Origin: Candidatus Omnitrophota bacterium
GTDB lineage: Bacteria > Omnitrophota > Gorgyraeia > Gygaellales > Profunditerraquicolaceae
Direction of reading: 5' to 3'
Assembly (NCBI GenBank): GCA_025453395.1
Contig: JALOQK010000004.1
Location: 1-51,562, forward strand
DNA: 51,562 nucleotides
Shown: positions 8,166 to 16,395 of the stretch, piece after piece
Layout of the letters: the number at the start of each line of letters is the position of its first letter
How positions within the stretch are numbered: position 1 is the first letter of the stretch
Made by a program: the position numbers and the translations under genes
Notes under the pieces: generated by a model
What the model was told of the DNA's origin: nothing
The model's database searches: none
The model's input: only the letters and a program-made list of their open reading frames with translations

Positions 8166-9434
8166 CTATAAAGCTCTTCTTCCTATATCTTTTCTATAAT
8201 GCATGCCATCAAAACTTATTTTACCCACTGCTTGATAAGAAGTGGCAATGGCCTCTTTAATCGTCTTGCCCAATGCAGTAACTCCTAGGACGCGCCCGCC
8301 GCTGGTGATGTATTTTTTCTGCGAGCTATTCGTACCAGAGTGAAAAATGATAACATCATCCTTCTTGGAAGTTTCTTCCAAGCCAAAAATTTCATTTCCC
8401 TTTTTATAATCTCCCGGATAGCCTCCAGAAGCCAAAACCACAGTAACGCAAGCTCTATCATCCCATTCTAAATTGTGTACACGCGAAAGTTTTCCCTCGC
8501 AAACAGCAAGCATCACCTCTACTAGATCTGATTTTAAACGCGGCAATATTACTTGAGTTTCCGGATCACCAAAACGCGCGTTAAATTCCAAGGCCTTAGG
8601 CCCGTCTTTAGTAATCATAACCCCTGCGTAAAGAACGCCTTTATAAATTATCCCTTCTTTTACTAAACCATCAATGGTGCGGTAAACTATTTTTTCTAAA
8701 ATCTCTTTGAATAATTCCTTGGTCACAACTGGCGCCGGAGAATACGCGCCCATGCCGCCAGTGTTAGGGCCTTTATCATCGTCAAAAATTCTTTTATGAT
8801 CCTGGGCGCTATCTAAGGCAATTACTTCCTTAGAATCAGTCAAAACTAATATAGACGCCTCTTGCCCCTCTAAACAATCTTCAATAATAATCTTGCTTCC
8901 TGCTTCACCAAAGGCCAAATCTCGCAACATTAAATCCACAGCATTGTTTGCTTCATCAACTGACTTTGCAACTACAACACCTTTTCCCGCGGCCAAGCCA
9001 TCAGCTTTTATTACACAAGGAGCGCCTTTTTTTGCGATATATTTCTTGGCTTCGCCGGCATTATCAAAAACTCTAAAATCCGCGGTCGGGACTTTATATT
9101 TCTTCATCAACTCTTTGGAAAATATCTTACTTGCTTCCATCTGCGCGGCAAGCCTATTGGGCCCAAAGATCTTTATATGATACTTATCAAATTCATCCAC
9201 AATGCCAAAGGCTAAAGGGACTTCTGGCCCGACAACAGTTAAATCTATTCTTTCTTTTCTGGCAAATTCCAAAAGAGAAGATATATTCTCGGGCTTGATA
9301 TCCACACACTGGGCATCTTGGGCGATCCCGGCGTTACCGGGCGCGCAAAATATCTTATCCACTAATTTGGACTGTTTAATCTTCCAAACTAATGCGTGCT
9401 CCCTGCCACCTGAACCTACAACTAAAATACGCAT
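8166..9434 (-). CDS. purD: Phosphoribosylamine-glycine ligase (GAR synthetase)
   Basis: ATP-grasp ligase making glycinamide ribonucleotide from phosphoribosylamine, glycine and ATP. Features in order: N-terminal VVGSGGREHAL (5-15); ATP-grasp segment KADGLAAGKGVVVA; GPNTGGMGAYSPAP; and the metal/ATP motif EFNARFGDPETQ in the C-terminal third. Length 422 aa is full size. The ATG at 9434 has only a weak Shine-Dalgarno (CGAGA), and the upstream spacer is a word-repeat composite. It appears to open the purD-purE-tsaC-rpiB-glyA gene train. Confidence 0.97.
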   Translation of the reverse strand: MRILVVGSGGREHALVWKIKQSKLVDKIFCAPGNAGIAQDAQCVDIKPENISSLLEFARKERIDLTVVGPEVPLAFGIVDEFDKYHIKIFGPNRLAAQMEASKIFSKELMKKYKVPTADFRVFDNAGEAKKYIAKKGAPCVIKADGLAAGKGVVVAKSVDEANNAVDLMLRDLAFGEAGSKIIIEDCLEGQEASILVLTDSKEVIALDSAQDHKRIFDDDKGPNTGGMGAYSPAPVVTKELFKEILEKIVYRTIDGLVKEGIIYKGVLYAGVMITKDGPKALEFNARFGDPETQVILPRLKSDLVEVMLAVCEGKLSRVHNLEWDDRACVTVVLASGGYPGDYKKGNEIFGLEETSKKDDVIIFHSGTNSSQKKYITSGGRVLGVTALGKTIKEAIATSYQAVGKISFDGMHYRKDIGRRAL

Positions 9435-9455
9435 AATTAATTATCTCGTTATCTG

Positions 9456-9579
9456 AAAACGTAAAACTAAAAGCGGAAAATGTAAAACTATAGCGTAAAA
9501 TTAAAAATTTTAAATTTTGAATTATGGTTTTACCTGCCTGCCGGCAGGCAGGAGCTTTTTGCTTTACACTTTACGCTAT
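9456..9579. repeat. Family B/E composite repeat with a GC palindrome inserted
   Basis: GTAAAACTAAAAGC words, an AT-rich TTAAAAATTTTAAATTTTGAATT core and a complementary GGTTTTACC...GCTTTTTGCTTTACACTTTACGC arm. A perfect 20-bp palindrome, CCTGCCTGCCGGCAGGCAGG (9533-9552), interrupts the right arm. The same GC palindrome interrupts the equivalent arm at 389-411. Confidence 0.8.
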
Positions 9580-9659
9580 ATAAAATCCCCGCTAAAAATA
9601 AATAGAACCATCCCCTATTTTCCCCTTTACCTTGTTCCAAAAGATTTCTCAATAGCAAC

Positions 9660-10229
9660 TCAGGCATCAATATTGCCTTTCAAATAAATAAGCTTGGCCT
9701 TTAACACCTCATTAAGAAAGCTGCCACTTTTCCTACTCTCGCGGGAAAACTCCTGCTTAGAATAAATAGTATAGTTAATTTCTCTTTTTGTAATCTTCTC
9801 TATTTTTCTTATTTGCGTGATTAATTCATCTTCGTTTGTTTCGCCTACGACAAGTAAATCTATATCGCTATTGGCATTTTCTTCGTTTTTGGCAAATGAA
9901 CCGTAAATAAAAGCGGTTTCAACGCCTTTAATCTTTTTAATCGCGCTTTCCAAAAGCCCTTTGACACCTACCGTCTTAAAAACTATGCTTTTTATTTCCT
10001 CAAATAAAGGGTATTTTCTATCCGGGTAGTAATAAACAAGATTACCTTTTCTATTTGACGCAAAAACACCGTCTTTTTCCAAGCGCAAGAGCTCCTTACG
10101 GATCATACTCACGGGAATATCAAGAATACGCTCAAGCTCTCTTAAATAATACCGATTATCCGGGTTAGTAAAGAAGAGCCTAAACAAGTCTTGGCGGGTT
10201 TTAGACTTAAAGATATTGGTGACATCCAT
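9660..10229 (-). CDS. Nucleotidyltransferase (MNT-type) with N-terminal winged helix
   Basis: Residues 1-70 look like a winged-helix domain (YYLRELERILDIPVSMIRKELLRLEKDGVFASNRKGNLVYYY). Residues about 100-130 carry the Pol-beta-superfamily minimal nucleotidyltransferase signature: G110-S-F-A-K-x6-S121-D-I-D-L with the catalytic aspartates D122 and D124. Such wHTH-NTase proteins can be antitoxin-like regulators or AMP-transferases; no HEPN partner gene is next to it. The ATG at 10229 has TAGGAG ten bases upstream, lying between two copies of a ten-base direct repeat and beside a perfect 16-bp palindrome, a likely autoregulatory operator. The gene stands alone between two noncoding regions. Confidence 0.85.
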   Translation of the reverse strand: MDVTNIFKSKTRQDLFRLFFTNPDNRYYLRELERILDIPVSMIRKELLRLEKDGVFASNRKGNLVYYYPDRKYPLFEEIKSIVFKTVGVKGLLESAIKKIKGVETAFIYGSFAKNEENANSDIDLLVVGETNEDELITQIRKIEKITKREINYTIYSKQEFSRESRKSGSFLNEVLKAKLIYLKGNIDA

Positions 10230-10231
10230 AC

Positions 10232-10263
10232 TTGTAATACTCCTATATTACAATTGTAATACT
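10232..10263 (-). promoter_or_regulatory. Candidate autoregulatory operator
   Basis: TTGTAATACT occurs twice (10232-10241 and 10254-10263), 22 bp apart (two helical turns), and a perfect 16-bp palindrome TATTACAATTGTAATA spans 10246-10261. The ribosome binding site of the winged-helix nucleotidyltransferase gene lies between the repeats. I infer binding by the gene's own wHTH domain. Confidence 0.5.
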
Positions 10264-10483
10264 AATGGGTAACACTGTCAACACCAAATCTCAGACAAAA
10301 CTAACACACAAAGGTCACAAGTCACAATTTTAAAACAACTTGTAGAAATCCCAGCCAATCCACTGCGCTAAAATTAAATAGAACCTGCCTACGGCAGGCA
10401 GGCGTCCCCTTTATTCTTTGCTGAGGGATTTGGGAGCGCGCAACGCAACCTCAACTAAACCCAACCCCAAATCATAAGCTTGA

Positions 10484-10638
10484 TGGCTTTTGCTGAAGGC
10501 GCATTAGAAAATTTTTGGCAAAAGTGCGCAAGGATTTACGAGGAGCGCAGGATTGCCCGAAAGGATAAGTCGGAGCCGGAGCGACGAAGTAAACCGTAGC
10601 GCACGGCAAAAATTTTTGAGCGCCGGAAGCAAAAGCCA
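10484..10638. repeat. 155-bp imperfect inverted-repeat element (possible structured RNA or small mobile element)
   Basis: Arms of about 40-45 bp share, in order, TGGCTTTTGCT, GGCGC, AAAATTTTTG and GTGCGC with short mismatched gaps; the centre is about 70 nt and GC-rich. It begins 25 nt downstream of the SPFH stop on the minus strand. No T-run follows it, so it is not a standard intrinsic terminator. Confidence 0.6.
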
Positions 10639-10662
10639 GAAAGCTAAATTCAAAAGAGCAAT

Positions 10663-11544
10663 TTATTTCTTATTCTCTTCCTTCGTCTCTTTCTTAATCG
10701 GAAGAACACCGGCTAAGTCACCCACAACATTCACAAGTTCCGAACCCGCGGGAACAATAATCTTGGCATTGTTTTGCAGGGAATGTTCCACTGCCTCTAA
10801 TTTGCGCAAAACCTGGGCATTGCCCACAAAATATCTCTCTGCCGCCTCATTCACCAACTTTATAGCTTCGGCTTCGCCTTCCGCCTGCAATATCCTTGCC
10901 TGTCTTACGCCTTCAGCTTTTTTGATCTCAGCCCTCTTTTGCCCGTCGGCCGCAGTTTCCGTAGCAGTGGCAAAGTCAATAGCCGCGATTTTTTCATTCT
11001 CGGCTTTGACTACCTTGTTCATGGTTTCCTGAACATCCTTAGGCGGGTCAATTTCTTTTAGCTCGGTCCTGACAATCTCAATACCCCAATTTCCAGTTTC
11101 TTCCATAAGCGTCTTATGAAGCTCGGCATTAATCTTGCCGCGTTCGCTGTTGGCAGATTTCAAGGTAAGAGTACCAATAATATTTCTTAAAGTAGTGCGC
11201 GCTAAATTCACAATCTGATATTGATAGTTGAAAACATTATAAATTGCGCTTTTCACATCCTGTTCAGATGGCTTAACCTTAAAATAAACCTGCGCGTCCA
11301 CCTTGGCATTTAAATTATCATTGGTAATAATTTCCTGCGGCTCGGCATCTACCATCTGCTCGGTAATATTTACCTGATAGATATTCTCAACACCCGGAAT
11401 AATCCAGTTAAATCCCATATTCGCAAACCTATTGTATTTTCCAAATCTCTCAATCAATCCTCTGTGCGTGGGACGCACAATGCGAATCCCAATAAGAAAA
11501 ATAAAAATTACCGCCCCGATAATCAAACCCATTAATCCACCCAT
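10663..11544 (-). CDS. SPFH/band-7 (stomatin-like) membrane protein
   Basis: One N-terminal membrane segment (about residues 4-22), then the SPFH domain (RPTHRGLIERFGKYNR, then a long beta-rich part) and an Ala/Glu-rich coiled coil (about 185-250). The length of 293 aa fits stomatin/paraslipin proteins, which form membrane-bound oligomers and often scaffold proteases. No NfeD partner gene is adjacent, so the role is open. I chose the ATG at 11544 because AAGGAGG lies six bases upstream. The reading frame extends 41 codons further, but that part is made only of a duplicated 22-bp repeat and looks like leader RNA. Confidence 0.9.
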   Translation of the reverse strand: MGGLMGLIIGAVIFIFLIGIRIVRPTHRGLIERFGKYNRFANMGFNWIIPGVENIYQVNITEQMVDAEPQEIITNDNLNAKVDAQVYFKVKPSEQDVKSAIYNVFNYQYQIVNLARTTLRNIIGTLTLKSANSERGKINAELHKTLMEETGNWGIEIVRTELKEIDPPKDVQETMNKVVKAENEKIAAIDFATATETAADGQKRAEIKKAEGVRQARILQAEGEAEAIKLVNEAAERYFVGNAQVLRKLEAVEHSLQNNAKIIVPAGSELVNVVGDLAGVLPIKKETKEENKK

Positions 11545-11560
11545 TCTTTCCTCCTTCATA

Positions 11561-11627
11561 GTTAATGAACACCGGCGCAAATCCAATAAGCGCCGGGTGT
11601 TAACAGTTAATGAACACCGGCGCAAAT
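11561..11627 (-). promoter_or_regulatory. Leader of SPFH gene with two alternative hairpins
   Basis: A 22-bp sequence is perfectly duplicated (11561-11582 and 11606-11627). Between the copies, 11590-11601 (GCGCCGGGTGTT) is complementary, apart from one bulged base, to AACACCGGCGC in either copy (11568-11578 or 11613-11623). Only one of the two hairpins can form at a time. The nearer copy ends 17 bases from the SPFH start codon region. Confidence 0.5.
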
Positions 11628-11689
11628 TGCCCCACAAAGGGGCATACTTGGCAATCATTTTTGCCAAGGTACGATAAACACCGGGTACT

Positions 11690-12685
11690 TTAAATTACTT
11701 CAACCGTTTTATTCCCGCGCACAGCTTCACCGATCACAAAATTCTTTACCCCTTCAGTAGTCATAAATTTCTGCACCTTATCCACAGCATCAGGCGCAAC
11801 AATCAAAACCATGCCAATGCCCATATTCAAGGTATGGTACATTTCCTTATCATCTATTCCGCCCTTATTCTGGATAAAACGAAATAACTCTGGCGCTTTC
11901 CAGGAGTGCTTATTAATACGCACAGATATATCGCTGGGCAAGATACGCGCGATCTTATCATAAAACGCGCCACCTGTAATGTGGCTTATGCCATTAACCG
12001 CGTGATGACGCAGTAAATTTAACACTTGTTTTACATAAATTCTGGTTGGAATAAGCAATTCTTTACTCATGCTCAAGAGCTGCTTAGCGGATAAAACCTT
12101 ACGCACTAAAGAATAGCCATTGGAATGAATCCCAGAAGATTCCAAACCAATAACCACATCCCCAGCGCGAATGCGCGAACCATCAACAATCTTCTTCTTT
12201 TCTACAACTCCAGTACAAAAACCAGCTAAATCATATTCGTCATTTGCATACATCCCGGGCATCTCTGCGGTTTCTCCGCCCACAAGAGAACATCCTGACT
12301 GGACACAGCCAGCATTTATCCCTTTAACTACATCGCAAAGCACATCTGGATTTAGTTTTCCACAGGCAATATAATCCAGGAAAAACAAAGGCTGGGCGCC
12401 TGCGCAAAGAATATCATTCACATTCATGGCTACCAAGTCTATACCCACAGTATCATGCTTACCAACTAAAGAAGCAATCTTTAATTTTGTTCCTACTCCG
12501 TCAGTCGAAGCAACTAACACTGGCTCTTTATAACCAGAGGGCATGGAAAAAAAGCTGCCAAATCCTCCGATATCCTTTAAGACTTCTGGACGAAAAGACC
12601 CGCGCACCAAAGTTCTAATTTTGTTCTTGAAAACGCTCGCGCTTTTTATATCCACGCCTGATTTTTTATAAGTCATACTGTTCAT
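11690..12685 (-). CDS. purM: Phosphoribosylformylglycinamidine cyclo-ligase (AIR synthetase)
   Basis: Closes the imidazole ring of AIR from FGAM with ATP. Recognised from the N-terminal YKKSGVDI segment, the STDGVGTKLKIA and NVNDILCAGAQPLFFLDYIA stretches, VGGETAEMPGMY, and GGAFYDKIARILP near the C-terminus. The start at 12685 (331 aa) is chosen by CGGAG upstream and the usual family N-terminus; a longer frame is AT-rich spacer. It is the last gene of the purB-purM operon, 62 nt after purF, and that spacer contains TTTCATTTTGAATTTTAATT words. Confidence 0.96.
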   Translation of the reverse strand: MNSMTYKKSGVDIKSASVFKNKIRTLVRGSFRPEVLKDIGGFGSFFSMPSGYKEPVLVASTDGVGTKLKIASLVGKHDTVGIDLVAMNVNDILCAGAQPLFFLDYIACGKLNPDVLCDVVKGINAGCVQSGCSLVGGETAEMPGMYANDEYDLAGFCTGVVEKKKIVDGSRIRAGDVVIGLESSGIHSNGYSLVRKVLSAKQLLSMSKELLIPTRIYVKQVLNLLRHHAVNGISHITGGAFYDKIARILPSDISVRINKHSWKAPELFRFIQNKGGIDDKEMYHTLNMGIGMVLIVAPDAVDKVQKFMTTEGVKNFVIGEAVRGNKTVEVI

Positions 12686-12747
12686 ATAAACACTCCGCAA
12701 TGTTTTGTTTTTTCTTAATTTTTCATTTTTCATTTTGAATTTTAATT

Positions 12748-14190
12748 TTATACTCCCTGCCCGCAACAACGCTTCTCAAGCGAGAATTTGCTGTGCCTTT
12801 TCTCTGCCGCAATCGGATATCTTCCATCCCAACAAGCAGTGCAATAATTATCCTTGGAGCAGCCAAAACATGACAACATCCCCTCAAGGCTCAAATAGCC
12901 AAGGCTGTCCACCTCAAGATATTTTCTGATGCGCTCGGTAGTTTTATACTTATTGGCAATAAGCTCTTTGGCGCTATGAAAATCTATGCCATAGAAACAG
13001 GGAAATCTATGCGCCGGACAAGAAATACGCAAATGCACTTCTTTTACTCCTGCCTGACGCAAATTACGCACACGGATCTTAGAAGTTGTCCCGCGCACAA
13101 TAGAATCATCCACCACAACGATGCGCTTGCCCCTAAGGACACTTCTTAAGAGATTAAACTTTACTTTTACCCCTAAATCCCTAGAGTCTTGGGCAGGCTG
13201 AATAAAGGTCCTACCCACATAATGATTGCGGATAATCCCCATCTCAAGCGGAATGCCTGACCCTTGAGAATAACCCATTGCCGCGGAGAAACCAGAATCC
13301 GGCACCGGCACCACAAAGTCAGCGTCTGCAGGATGCTCAAAGGCAAGTTGTTCGCCTAATTTCTTCCTGACTAAATGCACGGTATCCGAAAAGACAATAG
13401 AGTCGGGCCTAGAAAAATAAACATGCTCAAAACTGCAAAAAGATTTTCTTTCTGAACAGGAAGGCCCGTGGAATTTTATGGAGTGCACGCCGCTTTTATT
13501 AATAATAACAATCTCCCCCGGTTCTACTTCCCGGATAAGTTTGGCGCCGACTAAATCAAAAGCGCAAGTCTCTGAAGCTAAAACCCAGGAATTATTTAAT
13601 TTCCCCAAAACAAGAGGCCGAAATCCAAAAGGATCGCGCACCCCAATAAGATTATGCTTATCCATCATCACCAGGGCGTAAGCGCCTTTTATTCTTTGCA
13701 AGGCATAAATCAGGCTTTGTTTGAAATCCGGCGCTTTTGCCTTTGCCATCAAGTGCACGATTAATTCCGAATCAGTCGTAGTCTGGAAAATAGAGCCGCT
13801 GTCTTCCAGGAATTTGCGAAGCGATAGCGAATTCACCAGGTTTCCATTATGGGCAATACAAACCGAACCCTTAGAACAGTCAATTAAAAGCGGCTGGGCG
13901 TTCTTGATCGTACTGGAGCCGGTAGTAGAATAACGCACGTGGCCGACTGAAATATTGCCTTTTAACTTAGATAAGATATCCTGGTTAAAAACATCGTTGA
14001 CCAATCCAGTGCCTTTATGGACGCTTAATACTCCATCATGGTTTGAGACTATGCCGCATGCCTCTTGTCCCCTGTGCTGCAAAGAATACAGCCCCAGATA
14101 CGTCAACCAGCTGGCGTCCTTATGGCCGTAAATCCCGAATAAACCACAATACTCTTTGGGGGCATCTTGCGATAGGCTCAAGTTATTCAT
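12748..14190 (-). CDS. purF: Amidophosphoribosyltransferase, Fe-S type
   Basis: First committed step of purine synthesis: PRPP plus glutamine gives phosphoribosylamine. The glutaminase nucleophile is C15, preceded by a 14-residue propeptide as in the Bacillus enzyme. Glutaminase residues HVRYST (84-89), HNGN (114-117) and TTDSE (138-142) are intact. The PRPP motif is VVVDDSIVRGTT (358-369). Cysteines C252, C398, C450 and C453 match the four [4Fe-4S] ligands of Bacillus-type PurF. Length is 480 aa. It lies 12 nt downstream of a glutaminase-deficient paralog and upstream of purM. Confidence 0.97.
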   Translation of the reverse strand: MNNLSLSQDAPKEYCGLFGIYGHKDASWLTYLGLYSLQHRGQEACGIVSNHDGVLSVHKGTGLVNDVFNQDILSKLKGNISVGHVRYSTTGSSTIKNAQPLLIDCSKGSVCIAHNGNLVNSLSLRKFLEDSGSIFQTTTDSELIVHLMAKAKAPDFKQSLIYALQRIKGAYALVMMDKHNLIGVRDPFGFRPLVLGKLNNSWVLASETCAFDLVGAKLIREVEPGEIVIINKSGVHSIKFHGPSCSERKSFCSFEHVYFSRPDSIVFSDTVHLVRKKLGEQLAFEHPADADFVVPVPDSGFSAAMGYSQGSGIPLEMGIIRNHYVGRTFIQPAQDSRDLGVKVKFNLLRSVLRGKRIVVVDDSIVRGTTSKIRVRNLRQAGVKEVHLRISCPAHRFPCFYGIDFHSAKELIANKYKTTERIRKYLEVDSLGYLSLEGMLSCFGCSKDNYCTACWDGRYPIAAEKRHSKFSLEKRCCGQGV

Positions 14191-14202
14191 AACAGACTCC
14201 TT

Positions 14203-15591
14203 TTATTTCCCGCGCCAGCAATACATACAAAGCTTATCTTCTGACAATCCGATTGCCTTGACCATATCCGAAAGTTTCTGAAATTTAAGGCTTGTGACTT
14301 TCAAATCTTTGGCAATCCAATCCACCATCTTTTTGTATTTAGGGCTTTTCTCATCAATATACAAGCTTACGTCTTCTATGTCTTTTCCTTCAATGGCCTT
14401 GATTGCCCGGCGGGCGGCCAATTCATTAAGTGTGCGCGTAGAATAATTAAATTTACAAGGAAACATCAGCGGCGGGCAGGCTATACGAAAATGAACCTCT
14501 CTTATTCCGCAATCCATTAATTTCTGGACAGTGTAATTTCTCAGCTGTGTGCCCCGGACGATAGAATCATCGCAAAAAACAATGCTTTTTCCCTTAATAA
14601 TCTCCGGAATAGGGATTAATTTCATCCGGGCAACTAAATCCCGCCTTTCCTGCAAAGCAGGAGTATAGCTTCTGTCAAATCCGGGCGTATATTTAACAAG
14701 AGGGCGGCGAAAAGCAAGCCCAGATTCCATAGCATAGCCAATCGCGTGGGCAGTGCCCGAGTCCGGGATACCAGCGACCATATCTGCTTTGACATCGTCA
14801 TTTTTAGCTAAACACGCGCCGCATCTTTCCCGGGACATCTCCACATTAAGCCCGTCATAAGAAGAGGCGGGAAAACCGGTATACACCCACAAGAAAGAAC
14901 AAATCTGGCACTTTTTGTTGCCTTTGGAACAAGATCCCAATCCGTTTTCATCTATAAAAATTATTTCTCCGGGCGCAAGGGGTTTTTCTATTTTAAATCC
15001 CAGATTATAAAATGCCGAAGTCTCAGTAGTAATCGCCCAAGAACCATTCTTGCTTCCTACGGTCAAAGGGCTGTAGCCCTGCCGGTCGCGCGCGGCATAA
15101 ATTCCTTTTTCAGTTAAAATCAAAAGCGAACAGGAGCCTTGAATCTTAGAAAACATCTCCTCTATCCCGGAAACCAGGTCCTTGCCCCGGATAATAAGTT
15201 TTGCCACTAATTCAGTGGAATTAACATTTCCTTCGGTAACTTCGCTAAAAGACCGGCCATCCTTATAAAGTTCATCCACCAAGCTATCAGCATTCTCAAT
15301 AAAACCATTGGTAACAATGGCAAAAGGCCCAAATTTAGAATGAATACATATCGGCTGTTCATCGTGCGCGCTTATTACGCCAATTCCCTTTGTGCCAGGC
15401 ATATTTTTGTAGTCTTCATAGAATTTGGCCTTAAATTGCGTGCCGCGGATATCGTGAATTTTACGCACTAATCCATCCGACCAAAATGCCAAACCGGCAA
15501 ATTGCGTGCCTAAATGCGAGTGATAATCCGTAGCGTAAAAAAGATCATCCTGGCAGCTATTCTTGGAGACAATACCGAATATTCCGCTCAT
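14203..15591 (-). CDS. PurF paralog lacking glutaminase catalytic residues
   Basis: 462-aa relative of amidophosphoribosyltransferase. It begins MSGIFGIV, with Ser where the nucleophilic Cys should be. The Arg of HVRYST is replaced (GVISAHD) and the Asp of TTDSE is replaced by Ser (VNSTE), though the TNG pair (94-96) remains. The phosphoribosyltransferase half is intact: PRPP motif VFCDDSIVRGTQ (338-349), and C231, C379, C455 and C458 match the Fe-S ligands. I infer a protein that cannot use glutamine. It could use ammonia or another amine, or regulate PurF next door. It sits 5 nt after purQ and 12 nt before purF, so it is made with the pathway. Confidence 0.88.
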   Translation of the reverse strand: MSGIFGIVSKNSCQDDLFYATDYHSHLGTQFAGLAFWSDGLVRKIHDIRGTQFKAKFYEDYKNMPGTKGIGVISAHDEQPICIHSKFGPFAIVTNGFIENADSLVDELYKDGRSFSEVTEGNVNSTELVAKLIIRGKDLVSGIEEMFSKIQGSCSLLILTEKGIYAARDRQGYSPLTVGSKNGSWAITTETSAFYNLGFKIEKPLAPGEIIFIDENGLGSCSKGNKKCQICSFLWVYTGFPASSYDGLNVEMSRERCGACLAKNDDVKADMVAGIPDSGTAHAIGYAMESGLAFRRPLVKYTPGFDRSYTPALQERRDLVARMKLIPIPEIIKGKSIVFCDDSIVRGTQLRNYTVQKLMDCGIREVHFRIACPPLMFPCKFNYSTRTLNELAARRAIKAIEGKDIEDVSLYIDEKSPKYKKMVDWIAKDLKVTSLKFQKLSDMVKAIGLSEDKLCMYCWRGK

Positions 15592-15596
15592 AGTGA

Positions 15597-16394
15597 TTAT
15601 ACCTTTCTTGCATGACCTACAGCGTTAACAAATATCTGCATGCCTTCTGCGAATTTGCTTTTATTGCCGGATTTTTTGTGGTTAGGATGCTGGAGAAAAT
15701 CTATATGCCTTTCCGGATGCGGCATCAAACCAAACACGCACCCGGATTCATCGCAAATACCTGCGATATGATCCTGTGAACCATTCGGGTTATCCGGATA
15801 ACCGGTTAAATTACCATAAGAATCGGAATACCGAAGAACAATTTGCCCATTTTCTTTTAAACGCTTCAGCAGCGAAGGACTTTTTACCACAAACTTCCCC
15901 TCTGCGTGCGCTACAGGCAAATAAATCACTTCTGGGAGGTCTTTTGTCCACACGCACTTTTGACTTTTTACTTTTTCCTTTTTACTTTTTAAATACACCC
16001 AGCGATCTTCAAATTTTCCTGAGTCGTTTAGAATAAGACTTACCTCCTGCTTAAATTCTTTGTTCCCCGGTAAAAGCCCGGCTTTCACCAAGACCTGAAA
16101 TCCATTACAGATGCCGATAACAAGTTTATTTTGCCGCACAAATTCCCGCAGGCTGTCTCTTAATTTATATTTCAATTCGTTAGCTAAGATTTTCCCGGCG
16201 GCCACATCATCGCCGTAACTAAAACCTCCGGGCAAAGCCAATATTTTATACTTGCCTAATTTTACTTTCCCGCAGGCAAACTGATTTATATGCACTAATT
16301 CCACAGAGGCGCCTGCCTTTTTAAAAGCAAAAGCAGTTTCCTTGTCGCAGTTAGTGCCGGCGGTGCGTAAAACACAGGTCAAAACTTTTTTCAT
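15597..16394 (-). CDS. purQ: FGAM synthase glutaminase subunit
   Basis: Class I glutamine amidotransferase that feeds ammonia to PurL. Motifs: LPGGFSYGDD, the nucleophile elbow GICNGFQ (C96 counting from the ATG at 16394) and the C-terminal catalytic HPER. The chosen ATG is one base after the LOG stop; an upstream TTG three codons earlier is possible but unlikely, and neither has a clear Shine-Dalgarno, so coupling to the LOG gene is likely. Residues about 136-146 (KSKKEKVKSQK) look like an in-frame insertion. Its DNA (15956-15993) consists of AAAAAGTCAAAAGT words that also occur in rnfC and in a spacer. Confidence 0.95.
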   Translation of the reverse strand: MKKVLTCVLRTAGTNCDKETAFAFKKAGASVELVHINQFACGKVKLGKYKILALPGGFSYGDDVAAGKILANELKYKLRDSLREFVRQNKLVIGICNGFQVLVKAGLLPGNKEFKQEVSLILNDSGKFEDRWVYLKSKKEKVKSQKCVWTKDLPEVIYLPVAHAEGKFVVKSPSLLKRLKENGQIVLRYSDSYGNLTGYPDNPNGSQDHIAGICDESGCVFGLMPHPERHIDFLQHPNHKKSGNKSKFAEGMQIFVNAVGHARKV

Positions 16395-16395
16395 C

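Larger units (their letters stand above)
10230..10662. other. Noncoding region between nucleotidyltransferase and SPFH genes
   Basis: No supported gene in 433 bp. It contains the operator described for the nucleotidyltransferase gene, a CCTGCCT/GGCAGGCAGG element at 10384-10402, and a long imperfect inverted repeat at 10484-10638 just downstream of the SPFH stop codon. Confidence 0.6.

Noticed and set aside
10553-11032. 159-aa plus-strand ORF antisense to the SPFH gene
   Set aside because: Shadow of the coding strand; no Shine-Dalgarno or family features.
11561-11627. Integron attC site
   Set aside because: Has paired arms, but no convincing attC core boxes, no integrase and no cassette array.
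11545-11667. 41-residue N-terminal extension of the SPFH protein
   Set aside because: Encoded by the duplicated leader repeat (RRCSLT occurs twice); AAGGAGG precedes the ATG at 11544.
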